From assembly GCF_000974425.1 (NCBI RefSeq), contig NZ_CP010429.1, positions 6,744,001 to 6,808,000 on the forward strand: 64,000 bases of DNA. The letters are read 5' to 3'. The notes beneath the pieces were generated by a model. That model ran no database searches and was not told where the DNA came from. It saw nothing but the letters and a program-made list of their open reading frames with translations. This document shows, in pieces, positions 44,115 to 53,624 of this stretch. Made by a program: the position numbers and the translations under genes. Numbering within the stretch: position 1 is the stretch's first letter; each line of letters starts with the position of its first letter. This stretch comes from Spirosoma radiotolerans. Lineage in GTDB: Bacteria > Bacteroidota > Bacteroidia > Cytophagales > Spirosomataceae.

Positions 44115-44181
44115 GGTTTTCGGTTTATAGTATTCGGTTGGGTAATGCGTGATAGCTGCCGAATACTATAAACTGAAAACC
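44115..44181. terminator. 23-bp hairpin between the XdhC gene and the molybdenum hydroxylase gene
   Basis: Arms 44115-44137 and 44159-44181 pair with one mismatch around a 21-nt loop. It lies in the 87-bp gap between the two genes and may separate or stabilise the transcript of the catalytic subunits from that of the maturation genes. Confidence 0.65.
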
Positions 44182-44186
44182 GAGCA

Positions 44187-46382
44187 TTATATCTTTTCTA
44201 AATCAAACGGTAACCGCCGGATGCGTTTGCCGGTAGCCGCAAAAACGGCATTTGCCAAAGCAGGTGCCAACGGGGGCAGGCCCGGTTCGCCAACACCTTT
44301 GATAGTTGGACCGCCTTCGGCCAGAATGTGAACTTCGACCGTTGGCATCTCGTTGATACGCAGCATTCGGTTGGCATCGAAATTAGCCTGAACGGCTCGA
44401 CCATTCTCGAACGTGATACCGTCTTTTGTGGCAGCTGTCAGGGCCATGGCAATGGCGCCTTCCACCTGCGCCTTCACGGTATCAGGATTGACCACGGTGC
44501 CGAGGTCGATCACGCAGTACACCTTATCGACCTTCACACCCCCTTTGTTGTCTTTCGACACTTCGACCACCTGACCGGCCAGCCCGGCGAAGAATTCCCA
44601 TTGGGCAATGCCCCGGCCTTTGCCCGCCGATAGCGGCTTGTCCCAACCCGACACTTCTTTCAGCTTAAGTAGCACCCGTTTGGCGTCAGTGTCTTTGGTC
44701 AGCATCGCCAGCCGGAAAGCAAGCGGGTCCTGACCGGCTTTATGGGCCATTTCGTCGATGAAGCATTCGTGTGAGAACGCCAGCGTCGAACTCGTCACCG
44801 ACCGCCAGTAGGTGAGTGGAATGTGAACATCGGCATAGACATAGCGCGTGTTGAGGTTCGGGATTTCGTATTTCTGCTCGTTGGTTCCTTCGAGCATGGT
44901 TCCATCGGGCTTTGTCTTGTTGTAGGTTGCGTTCATCGTCGCGTCAATCGAGGGCGAGATGACTTTATGCTGGAGCGCAACGGCTTTACCATCGGCAGAC
45001 AACGCCCCGCGCATGGCCGAGAAGGTCATGGGTCGGAAAGGACCGAGTTGCGTGTCGTCTTCCCGCGTCCAGATTACCTTAACAGGCTTGCCAATCGCTT
45101 TTGACAACGATACGGCTTCGGTGGCAAAGTCCTGTGTTAACCGTCGGCCAAAACCGCCCCCGTTGAACAGAACGTGGACGGTTATATTGTCGGCAGGGAG
45201 TTTAAAGACCTTAGCTACTTCGTCTCTAACCAAATCACCCCCTTGTGAGGAAACCCAAAGCTCCACTTTATCGCCTGGCTGATAATGCGCCAGCGCGTTC
45301 ATGGGCTCCATCGTTGAATGGCTTACGATAGGCGTTTCATAGAAGGCTTCCAGTTTGTTAGGAGCATCGGCAAATGATTTATCAAAATCGCCTGCATTAT
45401 GGCCCTGTACGCCATCCGTTTTTGCCAGCTCACGAAGCTGCTTTTCGAAGTCGGCAGAGTTGAAGGTATCGTGCTTGTTGTGATCCCAGGTTACCTTGAG
45501 GGCCTTGCGGCCCTGCAGAGCAGACCAGTAGTTATCCGCAATAATGGCTACGCCTTCGTAATGATTTTTACCAACGACCCGTTCCACTTTTACCGCTTTC
45601 TGAACGCCTTTCACCTTCAGCGACTGAGCGGCATCGAAACTGACCAGCTTACTGCCAAAGACCGGGCACCGTTCAACGGAGGCATACACCATCCCCGGCA
45701 CTTTCGCATCGATACCAAACGTTGCTTTCCCGGCTACTTTCAGTGGAACATCGGGCCGAGGCATCGATTTGCCAAGCATCGTAAACAGCTTCGGGTCTTT
45801 CAATGTCGGCTCTTTCGGAACCGGGAGTTTGGCGGCTACGTCGGCTAACTGGCCGTAGGTTAGCCTCTTGCCAGTGGGTTTATGGACAATGGTCGCATTG
45901 TCGGCAATGCACTCGACGATGGGTACGTTCCACTGCTGGCTGGCGGCCTGCCGAAGCATTTCGCGGGCCGCTGCACCCACGTTGCGCATCTGCGTGTAGC
46001 CACCCCGAATGGAGCCGCTGCCACCCACAGCCTGCGACCACATGCCGCCGTATTTACTTTCGCCCCCGGTTTGCCGGATCGTGACTTTATCCAGCGGGAC
46101 TTCCAGCTCTTCGGCAATGAGCGCCGGAACGGATTGGTAGGTTCCCTGCCCGATTTCGGGGCGGGGGTTCATGATTGTGATGCGCCCCGATTTCTCGATC
46201 AGGACGTAAGGCGTTAATTCAACAGAATCAGGTAAGGCGCTGAGATTTAAGACGGGACTTGCCAGAACGTTGGCAGACGGTAAGCCTAACGCAAAGGCGG
46301 CTCCGGTCAGGCCCGCAGCCTTCAGGAAATTCCGGCGGCTCGTGCCGTTGTCAGTTCCGGGAGAGGTAGGGGTGTTGCTCAT
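44187..46382 (-). CDS. Molybdenum hydroxylase large subunit (isoquinoline 1-oxidoreductase beta-like), Tat-exported
   Basis: The 731-residue protein has a twin-arginine signal (SRRNFLKAAGLTGAAFALG, Arg 16-17). The aldehyde oxidase/xanthine dehydrogenase fold follows, with the molybdopterin-binding blocks FNGGGFGRRLTQDF, VKVIWTREDD and, near the C-terminus, GVGEPGLPPLAPALANAVF containing the catalytic Glu in GEPGLPP. IorB-type enzymes oxidise N-heterocycles or aldehydes with water as oxygen source. The start overlaps the end of the small subunit by 4 bp, so the two are translationally coupled. Export by Tat implies a periplasmic enzyme, with an electron acceptor not in this window. Confidence 0.9.
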   Translation of the reverse strand: MSNTPTSPGTDNGTSRRNFLKAAGLTGAAFALGLPSANVLASPVLNLSALPDSVELTPYVLIEKSGRITIMNPRPEIGQGTYQSVPALIAEELEVPLDKVTIRQTGGESKYGGMWSQAVGGSGSIRGGYTQMRNVGAAAREMLRQAASQQWNVPIVECIADNATIVHKPTGKRLTYGQLADVAAKLPVPKEPTLKDPKLFTMLGKSMPRPDVPLKVAGKATFGIDAKVPGMVYASVERCPVFGSKLVSFDAAQSLKVKGVQKAVKVERVVGKNHYEGVAIIADNYWSALQGRKALKVTWDHNKHDTFNSADFEKQLRELAKTDGVQGHNAGDFDKSFADAPNKLEAFYETPIVSHSTMEPMNALAHYQPGDKVELWVSSQGGDLVRDEVAKVFKLPADNITVHVLFNGGGFGRRLTQDFATEAVSLSKAIGKPVKVIWTREDDTQLGPFRPMTFSAMRGALSADGKAVALQHKVISPSIDATMNATYNKTKPDGTMLEGTNEQKYEIPNLNTRYVYADVHIPLTYWRSVTSSTLAFSHECFIDEMAHKAGQDPLAFRLAMLTKDTDAKRVLLKLKEVSGWDKPLSAGKGRGIAQWEFFAGLAGQVVEVSKDNKGGVKVDKVYCVIDLGTVVNPDTVKAQVEGAIAMALTAATKDGITFENGRAVQANFDANRMLRINEMPTVEVHILAEGGPTIKGVGEPGLPPLAPALANAVFAATGKRIRRLPFDLEKI

Positions 46383-46885
46383 CGTTTGCCAATTTTAGGA
46401 GTTGATTTAGGCATTTTAGGGCTAGCCGCTATATCAGCCGAGGCCGAGTGAATGGCTTTACGAATGCGTTCATAGGTACCACAGCGGCAAATATTGCCCT
46501 GCATAGCGGCATCAATATCCGCATCGGTAGGCTTTGGCGTTTGCTTCAGTAAGGCGGCTGCCGACATGATTTGTCCAGACTGGCAGTAACCGCATTGCGG
46601 CACCTGGTGCTCGATCCAGGCTTTCTGGACTGGATGATCGGCGTTTTTTGACAGTCCTTCAATGGTGGTAATTTTATGTCCTGCAGCGGCAGAAGCCGGG
46701 TAACTGCACGAGCGAATGGGCGCGCCATCGAGGTGAACCGTGCAGGCCCCGCATTGGGCAATGCCACACCCGAACTTCGTACCCGTCAGACCAACCACAT
46801 CGCGTATGGCCCACAGCAAGGGCATATCCGGGTCTATATCTACCGTGTGAAGCTGGTTATTAATGGTCAATTTTACTAAAGCCAT
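46379..46885 (-). CDS. Two-[2Fe-2S] small subunit of the molybdenum hydroxylase (isoquinoline 1-oxidoreductase alpha-like)
   Basis: The 168-residue protein has a plant-type ferredoxin domain with Cys 40, 45, 48 and 60 (FGCGIAQCGACTVHLDG) and a helical [2Fe-2S] domain with Cys 98, 101, 133 and 135 (PQCGYCQSGQ; NICRCGTY). All eight iron-sulfur ligands are present. It passes electrons from the molybdenum site of the large subunit and has no signal peptide, so it is probably co-exported with the Tat-borne partner. Its last codons overlap the start of the large-subunit gene. Confidence 0.93.
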   Translation of the reverse strand: MALVKLTINNQLHTVDIDPDMPLLWAIRDVVGLTGTKFGCGIAQCGACTVHLDGAPIRSCSYPASAAAGHKITTIEGLSKNADHPVQKAWIEHQVPQCGYCQSGQIMSAAALLKQTPKPTDADIDAAMQGNICRCGTYERIRKAIHSASADIAASPKMPKSTPKIGKR

Positions 46886-47169
46886 AGCCTATTATGAATA
46901 AGGAATAAACAGTGAGTAGTATCTGAACGTTGGTTCTGCGCTGTGTTTCTGTGACAAGTCATCCGAGCAACGTATATATTGGCAAAACGAAAGTTTTAGT
47001 AAAATTAACCTAAGTCGTGAGATCATAGCGGCTATACAACGCACGGAACGGCCCATTATATAGCCGCTACGAAAGGCATAACATATAGCGAAACCTGAAT
47101 TAAAATTAAGCTTTTTTTGCCGAATAAATCAGAAAGCCTCATTCGGTTAACCATGAATTAGAATTAAAT
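46886..47169. other. Intergenic region upstream of the molybdenum hydroxylase genes
   Basis: About 280 bp with an 11-bp inverted repeat TAGCGGCTATA / TATAGCCGCTA (47026-47036 and 47059-47069) around a 22-nt loop, plus AT-rich sequence. I see no clear -7 motif for the minus-strand gene and no coding signal. Confidence 0.4.
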
Positions 47170-47203
47170 AAAAAAGGTGGCCCGTTGCCAGGCCACCTTT
47201 TTT
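47170..47203. terminator. Intrinsic terminator after katG
   Basis: The stem AAAAAAGGTGGCC / GGCCACCTTTTTT is perfect with an 8-nt loop. It lies 21 bp after the katG stop codon and could act on both strands. Confidence 0.9.
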
Positions 47204-47223
47204 ATCCATTAACAGCACAGCGA

Positions 47224-49500
47224 CTAGGCGACCAGGTCGAAGCGACCGAGATTCATCACCTTAGTCCAGGCTGCGACGAAGTCCCGCACAAATTTTTCCT
47301 GCGAGTCGCTACATCCATACACTTCGGCGATGGCCCGGAGTTCTGAGTTCGAGCCGAAGATCAGATCGACACGCGTGCCCGTCCATTTGGGTTCACCCGT
47401 TCTGCGATCGCTACCCACAAAGATGCTCTGCGCATCTGAGGTTGCCCGCCAGGTGGTACTCATGTCGAGCAGGTTAACGAAGTAATCATTGGTGAGCGCT
47501 TCCGGACGCTTCGTGAAGACGCCATGTTGCGAGTGGTCGAAGTTCGTGTTAAGCACACGCATGCCCCCGACAAGTACCGTCAACTGCGGAATCGTCAGCG
47601 TCAAGAGTTGCGCTTTGTCGATCAGCATGTCTTCAGCCGCCGATTTGTGTCTGGCGTTGAGGTAGTTGCGGAACCCGTCAGCACTTGGCTCAAGCGCATC
47701 GAATGCTTGTATATCCGTTTGCTCCTGCGACGCATCGGCACGTCCTGGCGTGAAGGGTACGGTTACCTCATGACCGGCATTCCTAGCCGCCTGCTCAACA
47801 CCGGCGCAGCCAGCCAGCACGATCAGATCAGCAATGGAGATTCGGGTATCGCCGGATTGCGTACTGTTGAACTCTTCCTGAATACTCGTGAGCGTACCTA
47901 ATACCGTAGCCAGCTGTGCCGGATCGTTAACTTCCCAATCCTTCTGCGGTGCCAGACGAACACGGCCACCATTGGCTCCACCACGCTTGTCGGAGTTACG
48001 GTACGTAGACGCCGAGGCCCAGGCAGTAGATACCAGTTGGGACACTGACAGGCCCGATGCGAGAATATTAGCCTTTAGAGCCGCAATTTCCTGATCATTG
48101 ACCAATGTATGCGTAATGGCGGGGACAGGATCCTGCCAAAGCAGCTCTTCGGTTGGTACTTCCGGACCCAGATAGCGCTCGATTGGGCCCATATCACGGT
48201 GCGTTAGCTTGAACCACGCCCGGGCAAATGCGTCCGCAAACTCATCCGGATTCTCGTAGAAGCGTCTTGAAATCTTTTCGTAAGTAGGATCGGCTCTCAG
48301 CGCCAGGTCGGTCGTCAGCATCATGGGTGCATGGCGCTTCAACGGATCGTGGGCATCGGGCACGGTGCCGGCTCCAGCTCCATCCTTCGGCCGCCACTGA
48401 TGCGCTCCGCCGGGGCTCTTTGTCAGTTCCCAGTCGTAGCTGAAGAGGTGCTCAAAATAGTCATTGCTCCATTGGGTTGGGGTCGTTGTCCAGGTAACTT
48501 CCAGACCGCTGGTTATGGTGTCAGGCCCATGACCACTCCCAAAGGAGTTCTTCCAGCCAAGACTCATTTCTTCAATGGTTGCACCAGCGGGCTCAGAACT
48601 AACATACTGGCCTGGATCGGCAGCGCCGTGGGTTTTGCCGAATGTGTGCCCGCCGGCAATGAGGGCGACAGTTTCTTCGTCGTTCATAGCCATGCGACCG
48701 AAGGTCTCCCGAATATCGTGCGCAGAGGCAACGGGATCAGGATTTCCTGCCGGACCTTCCGGGTTCACGTAGATAAGCCCCATATTAGCCGCCCCAAGGG
48801 GTTGCTCCAGTTTACGCTCATGTGGGTTGGCATACCGAACATCGTCTCCCAGCCACTTGGTTTCGGAACCCCAATAAATATCCTCTTCTGGTTCCCATAC
48901 GTCCTCACGTCCACCGCCAAAGCCAAATGTCTTAAAGCCCATCGATTCGAGAGCACAGTTGCCGGTGAGAACCAGCAGATCAGCCCACGAAAGTTTCCGG
49001 CCGTATTTCTGTTTGACCGGCCACAGCAGCAGACGGGCCTTGTCGAGGTTAGTATTATCGGGCCAGCTGTTGAGTGGCGCAAAGCGCTGGGCGCCAGAGC
49101 TGGCACCACCACGACCATCACCAATGCGGTAGGTACCCGCGCTGTGCCAGGCCATGCGAATGAAGAAAGGGCCATAGTGACCGTAATCGGCTGGCCACCA
49201 ATCCTGAGAGGTGGTCATTAGATCAACAATATCTTTCTTAACAGCCGCCAGATCAAGCGTTTTGAACTCTTCAGCGTAGTTAAACGTCTCGCCCATCGGA
49301 TCGGACAGCGAAGAATGTTGACGTAGAATATCCAGTCGTAACTGATTTGGCCACCAGTCGCGATTTCTTGTGCCGCCACCAGCACTTTTGTTTAGCTCTC
49401 CATTCAGAAAAGGGCATTTACCAACGGTGTTGACTTTGCTGTCGTCATTGACGTCCCATACAGATGGGTCTTGCGTGTCCTGCTTTTCGATATTTTCCAT
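47224..49500 (-). CDS. katG: Catalase-peroxidase
   Basis: The 758-residue protein is a full-length KatG that removes hydrogen peroxide. In the N-terminal active domain the distal residues Arg 115, Trp 118 and His 119 are in FIRMAWHSAGTYR. The proximal heme His is near 285 in GGHTFGKTHGA. The Met-Tyr-Trp cross-link is intact: Trp 118, Tyr 244 (LIYVNPEGPAG) and Met 270 (FGRMAMND). The C-terminal catalytically inactive repeat is complete. Upstream are an exact -7 box and a palindrome (49519-49537), so regulation by a peroxide or iron sensor is likely. No oxyR or perR gene is adjacent. Confidence 0.97.
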   Translation of the reverse strand: MENIEKQDTQDPSVWDVNDDSKVNTVGKCPFLNGELNKSAGGGTRNRDWWPNQLRLDILRQHSSLSDPMGETFNYAEEFKTLDLAAVKKDIVDLMTTSQDWWPADYGHYGPFFIRMAWHSAGTYRIGDGRGGASSGAQRFAPLNSWPDNTNLDKARLLLWPVKQKYGRKLSWADLLVLTGNCALESMGFKTFGFGGGREDVWEPEEDIYWGSETKWLGDDVRYANPHERKLEQPLGAANMGLIYVNPEGPAGNPDPVASAHDIRETFGRMAMNDEETVALIAGGHTFGKTHGAADPGQYVSSEPAGATIEEMSLGWKNSFGSGHGPDTITSGLEVTWTTTPTQWSNDYFEHLFSYDWELTKSPGGAHQWRPKDGAGAGTVPDAHDPLKRHAPMMLTTDLALRADPTYEKISRRFYENPDEFADAFARAWFKLTHRDMGPIERYLGPEVPTEELLWQDPVPAITHTLVNDQEIAALKANILASGLSVSQLVSTAWASASTYRNSDKRGGANGGRVRLAPQKDWEVNDPAQLATVLGTLTSIQEEFNSTQSGDTRISIADLIVLAGCAGVEQAARNAGHEVTVPFTPGRADASQEQTDIQAFDALEPSADGFRNYLNARHKSAAEDMLIDKAQLLTLTIPQLTVLVGGMRVLNTNFDHSQHGVFTKRPEALTNDYFVNLLDMSTTWRATSDAQSIFVGSDRRTGEPKWTGTRVDLIFGSNSELRAIAEVYGCSDSQEKFVRDFVAAWTKVMNLGRFDLVA

Positions 49501-49518
49501 ACTCGGTGGAGTTTTATT

Positions 49519-49537
49519 GTTTGACGAGTCAAACTTA
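49519..49537 (-). promoter_or_regulatory. katG promoter with overlapping palindrome
   Basis: On the minus strand TAAGTTTG (49537-49530) is an exact -7 box, 30 bp upstream of the katG start. The palindrome GTTTGACGAGTCAAAC (49519-49534) overlaps it and would cover the start of transcription, a typical repressor position. The cognate regulator is unknown. Confidence 0.55.
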
Positions 49538-49844
49538 CATTAACTTGTATTATAATTTTTATTAATTGTTTTTATCTAATCATAGATAATATCTATAAAG
49601 TGGGTTTGAGATTATGAAGGGGAAGTTATGAAAAGGTATGAAGTCATTATGGCTCTTAGATAGTTACTCCGATCGATTGCTAATTAAAGTGGCCTGCAAA
49701 CAAAATTAAAGCCCAGATGAACCGGTCACCCGGCGTATGCATCAGGCGTGTACTTGATTGGTTTCAACTTATCGACTGATGGTTATCAGGGAAATATGTA
49801 AGCATTCCAGGCAGCTTTGAGGATCAAACCTCACCTGCATTTTT
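49538..49844. other. AT-rich intergenic region between katG and the L,D-transpeptidase gene
   Basis: About 300 bp. The katG side is strongly AT-rich with an imperfect ATCATAGATAATATCTAT palindrome near 49578-49595. Near the L,D-transpeptidase gene, CAGCTTTG is one mismatch from the -7 motif. Nothing else stands out. Confidence 0.4.
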
Positions 49845-50963
49845 ATGCTACGTTACCTGCTTATCTGTTTATTCATTCCTGCGATTGCCAATGCCCAGCT
49901 TGAAAAAGACTGGGTGCGACTGCGCCAATATGCCAGCAATATCGGCGTAGATGAACGCTGTACAACACCCGACCCGGTCTGTCTGAAAGCCTGCTTTTCG
50001 CAGATCGTTTATGGGAAATCTATCCGACGAATGGGCTACCAGGATGTAGCCGAGCGGTTGGATACTGCCCGAATCAATCGGCTGACGCGGCAGTTCCTGA
50101 CCGGGGCTGATTGGTGCCCCCTGTTGGATTCGCTGGAATCCCACGACCGCAATTACCGACAGCTTAAGGACTATTGCATGCGCTGTTTGGTCGACGATTA
50201 TATGGCCGATTCGCTGAGTATCGAACAAATCAAATCAACGCTGAATGTTTACCGATGGCTCAATCGGTTTCCATCGACCAAACGAGTCATTGTCAACATT
50301 CCTTCGGCTACACTGCGGGTAATTGATGAATCAGGTGAAACGATCCTTAATAGTCGTGTAATTGTGGGGAAAGCCAGTACTCCGACTCCTCTGTTTACGG
50401 CGCAAATCACGGATATAGTTACCTACCCTTACTGGAATGTCCCCCGCTCGATTGCCATCAATGAGGTACTGCCTAAAATTCGAAAGAATCCAGCTGTGGT
50501 GCTGGCCGATATGAACCTACAGGTTATTGATGCACGAGGGAAAATTGTGCATCCTGATTCGATTGAGTGGTCGGCCACATCGGCAAAATCCTTTCCGTAT
50601 CGATTGAGGCAATCGACCGGCTGCGATAACGCGCTGGGGGTGATGAAGTTTACGATCAACAGCCCATATGATATTTACCTGCACGATACAAACCAAAGAA
50701 GCTTGTTCGTGAATGAGAAACGGGCGCTGAGCCATGGCTGTATCCGGGTTGAGAAACCGGTCGAACTGGCTAATCTGCTACTGGGTACCACCCGTTTCGA
50801 TGCCTCATTTTTGACAAGTTGCCGAAAACAGATCAATCCCAAAACCGTGCTTTTGTCGCACACTATCCCGGTTTTTGTTATATACTCTGTTCTTGACGTA
50901 GATGCTGCCGGTGCGATTTCTGTGTATAAAGATGTTTACCAGCGGGGGCAAACGGATCTCTGA
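49845..50963 (+). CDS. L,D-transpeptidase (YkuD domain)
   Basis: The 372-residue exported protein (signal MLRYLLICLFIPAIANAQ) has an N-terminal part with four Cys (VCLKACF; MRCLVDD) and then a YkuD domain. The catalytic motif is SHGCIRVEKPVEL with His near 296 and Cys near 298. Upstream blocks KRVIVNIPSATLRVIDE and TYPYWNVPRSIAINEVLPKI fit the extended L,D-transpeptidase fold common in Bacteroidota. It makes or remodels 3-3 peptidoglycan cross-links, or anchors proteins to the wall. It stands alone and ends convergently with the phosphoketolase gene. Confidence 0.88.
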   Translation: MLRYLLICLFIPAIANAQLEKDWVRLRQYASNIGVDERCTTPDPVCLKACFSQIVYGKSIRRMGYQDVAERLDTARINRLTRQFLTGADWCPLLDSLESHDRNYRQLKDYCMRCLVDDYMADSLSIEQIKSTLNVYRWLNRFPSTKRVIVNIPSATLRVIDESGETILNSRVIVGKASTPTPLFTAQITDIVTYPYWNVPRSIAINEVLPKIRKNPAVVLADMNLQVIDARGKIVHPDSIEWSATSAKSFPYRLRQSTGCDNALGVMKFTINSPYDIYLHDTNQRSLFVNEKRALSHGCIRVEKPVELANLLLGTTRFDASFLTSCRKQINPKTVLLSHTIPVFVIYSVLDVDAAGAISVYKDVYQRGQTDL

Positions 50964-50985
50964 ATACGTTTGCCCCCGCTGGGGC

Positions 50986-53349
50986 TTAACTTCGTACGTC
51001 CGGCATGTCCTGGCCTTCGCGTCGGATATACGCTGCGTGTTCATCGAGCTTGGCCCGGCACCATTGAGCCAGCGCCTGACGATCAAGTCGTTTATCAAGA
51101 TGTGTCAGTGCCGCCAGTACGAGTTGATAGCGGCTCATCTTATTGAGTACCAGCATGTCGAAAGGCGTGGTGGTGCGTCCTTCTTCGATGTACCCCCGAA
51201 TGTGGAATCGGTTGGGGTTGGTCCGATGATGCAGTAATTCGTGAACCAGCATCGGGTAGCCATGGAAAGCGAAGATCACCGGACGATTGGCCGTAAAGAG
51301 CTGAACGAAAGCTGTTTCGGGAAAACCATGTGGGTGATCCTCTGGCGACATAAGGGTCAGCAGATCCACAACGTTTACCACCCGAACCTGCAGGTCTGGG
51401 AGATGGTCTTTCAGAATAGCGGCTGCCGCCACCACTTCGTTGGTTGGCACATCGCCCGCACAGGCCAGTACCACATCTGGTTGCTGAATTCCGGTGTTTC
51501 CGGCCCATTCCCAGATAGACATGCCGCGGCTGCAATGTTCGCGGGCTTCGTCAATGGACAACCACTGCGCTTGACACGCTTTCGAGGCCACAATCAGGTT
51601 GATGTAATCACGACTTCGCAGGCAATGGGCCGTTACCGACAACAGACAATTGGCATCGGGCGGCAGATATACGCGTGCCACGGAGCTTTTCTTCGCTACT
51701 ACCAAATTGATAAAACTCGGCACCTGGTGAGTGTAACCGTTATGGTCTTGTCGCCATACGTGCGACGTGAGCAAGTAATTGAGGGAAGCCAGCGGTTTTC
51801 GCCATGGTGTTTCCTTGCTTACTTTCAGCCACTTGGCATATTGATTCAGCATGGAATCGACGAGTGGAATAAACGCTTCGTAGCAACTGAACAGCCCGTG
51901 TCTCCCCGTCAGCAAATACCCTTCCAGCCAGCCTTCGCATGTATGTTCACTCAGGATTTCCATGACTCGGCCATCGGGTGCCAGAAACTCATCCGTTTCA
52001 ACCATTGGTCCCATCCAGGCACGTTGCGTTGCCTGAAACAGGGGTGTCATTCGGTTAGACGTTGTTTCATCCGGGCAGACGATTCGAAAATTTTGGGCGC
52101 TTTCATTTTGGCAAAATACATCGCGCAGATAGAGCGCCAGCGTGTGCGTTCCTTCCACTGATGTAGCTCCCGGCGACGGTACAGGTACCGCATAGTTGGC
52201 GTAATCGGGTAAGTCAAGAGGTACTAGTAACTGACCACCATTGGCATGGGGATTCATTCCGATACGTCGTGAACCAGTCGGGCAGCCGCTGACAACGTGG
52301 CTAAAAGGACGACCTTCGCCGTCGAACAAATTCTGGGGATGGTAGCTACGCAGCCAGGTTTCCAGCGTAGCCAGCTGAGTAGGTTTGCCCGCCGGATCAG
52401 CAACGGGTAACTGGTGCGCGTGGGACGTATTCTCAATGGGCTGCCCGTCTACGGTGAGTGGGCAAGTCCACCCTTTGGGCGTTTGCAGAATCAACATCGG
52501 CCAGGCCGGAACCCCCATTAACATGCCCGACCGGGCGTTTCGCTGGATAATCTGGATTTCCTCATAGGCCCAATTCATCGCCTGCCACATAGCCGCGTGA
52601 ACCTGCATGGGATCGCTGCCGCTAACGATACGTACCTGGTAGCCAAAGCCCGTAAACAGATGAGTTAGCTCGTCATTGCTCATGCGACCATAAATTGTGG
52701 GCCCCGACAGTTTGTAGCCGTTGACGTGTAAAATAGGGAGCACGGCCCCCGAGGTAGCGGGATTCAGGTATTTATTGGAATGCCAGGCGGCAGCCAGGGG
52801 GCCGGTTTCCGCTTCGCCATCGCCGATGACACAGGTTACAATCAGGTCTGGATTGTCGAGTGCGGCTCCGAATGCATGGGAAAGACAATACCCTAATTCT
52901 CCTCCTTCCTGAATCTGGCCGGGTGTGCCGGGCACCAGATGGCTCGGCAGTCCATAAGGCCACGAAAACTGACGGATCAGTTGGCTCATGCCTTCGATGC
53001 CTACTGCATACTGAGAATCGTAGTCACCGAGGGTTCCTTCCAGATACAAATTTGCCAGAATGGCCGGTGCCCCGTGGCCCGGCCCAACCACTAGCAGAAC
53101 GTTGGCATTGGTATCCTGAATAAGTCGATTCAAATGGGCATAGATCAGATTCAGACCGGGTTGCGTTCCCCAGTGTCCGAGTAAGCGCGGCTTGATGTCA
53201 GTCGCTTCCAGCGGCCGTTTCAGCAAAAAATTATCCCGCAGGTACAACTGGGCTGCTCCAAGATAATTGGTGGCCAGCCAGTAACGATGTAGGTTGGTGA
53301 GCCGCTGATGTGTCGGCTCCGTCGTTGGTAAAGAAAGGGTCTGATTCAT
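50986..53349 (-). CDS. xfp: Phosphoketolase
   Basis: Phosphoketolase splits xylulose-5-phosphate (and in many members fructose-6-phosphate) into acetyl-phosphate plus glyceraldehyde-3-phosphate or erythrose-4-phosphate. The protein of about 787 residues has the thiamine-diphosphate signatures GPGHGAPAILANLYLEG, GGELGYCLSHAFGAALDNPD and CVIGDGEAETGPLAAAWHSN, and the later block DEFLAPDGRVMEIL. The start at 53349 is preferred over the in-frame ATG at 53394, which adds 15 residues with no match. Acetyl-phosphate from this enzyme is the substrate of the acetate kinase at 57363-58604, giving ATP and acetate, so the island holds a complete two-enzyme energy branch. Confidence 0.95.
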   Translation of the reverse strand: MNQTLSLPTTEPTHQRLTNLHRYWLATNYLGAAQLYLRDNFLLKRPLEATDIKPRLLGHWGTQPGLNLIYAHLNRLIQDTNANVLLVVGPGHGAPAILANLYLEGTLGDYDSQYAVGIEGMSQLIRQFSWPYGLPSHLVPGTPGQIQEGGELGYCLSHAFGAALDNPDLIVTCVIGDGEAETGPLAAAWHSNKYLNPATSGAVLPILHVNGYKLSGPTIYGRMSNDELTHLFTGFGYQVRIVSGSDPMQVHAAMWQAMNWAYEEIQIIQRNARSGMLMGVPAWPMLILQTPKGWTCPLTVDGQPIENTSHAHQLPVADPAGKPTQLATLETWLRSYHPQNLFDGEGRPFSHVVSGCPTGSRRIGMNPHANGGQLLVPLDLPDYANYAVPVPSPGATSVEGTHTLALYLRDVFCQNESAQNFRIVCPDETTSNRMTPLFQATQRAWMGPMVETDEFLAPDGRVMEILSEHTCEGWLEGYLLTGRHGLFSCYEAFIPLVDSMLNQYAKWLKVSKETPWRKPLASLNYLLTSHVWRQDHNGYTHQVPSFINLVVAKKSSVARVYLPPDANCLLSVTAHCLRSRDYINLIVASKACQAQWLSIDEAREHCSRGMSIWEWAGNTGIQQPDVVLACAGDVPTNEVVAAAAILKDHLPDLQVRVVNVVDLLTLMSPEDHPHGFPETAFVQLFTANRPVIFAFHGYPMLVHELLHHRTNPNRFHIRGYIEEGRTTTPFDMLVLNKMSRYQLVLAALTHLDKRLDRQALAQWCRAKLDEHAAYIRREGQDMPDVRS

Positions 53350-53624
53350 CAGAAAAGGGCTATAGACGACCAACAAATTTGCTCGTTGGCTCATAACAAA
53401 GTTGGCGTCTAGCCTGGGGGTAGGTACTGATTGGCAATAGGCTTTTCAATGAGTTTAATCAGGATAGGGCAACCTCAGAAAGTGCCCTGAGCAAAGTACT
53501 AAGACAGTATACGGCATGGCCTGTCGAGAATCATCGGTTTGGCTGATTAGTCGCATTCATTATCGGCCATATGGTCGTTAATTTTAGGATAGCGGTTCCA
53601 TTTAACAGCCCGCGTATTTATCTC

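Noticed and set aside
48331..49221. 296-codon open frame on the plus strand
   Set aside because: It lies wholly antisense to katG and its translation has no domain; it is a by-product of katG codon use.
51241..52161. 306-codon open frame on the plus strand
   Set aside because: Antisense to phosphoketolase; protein is Cys/His/Arg-rich without family resemblance.
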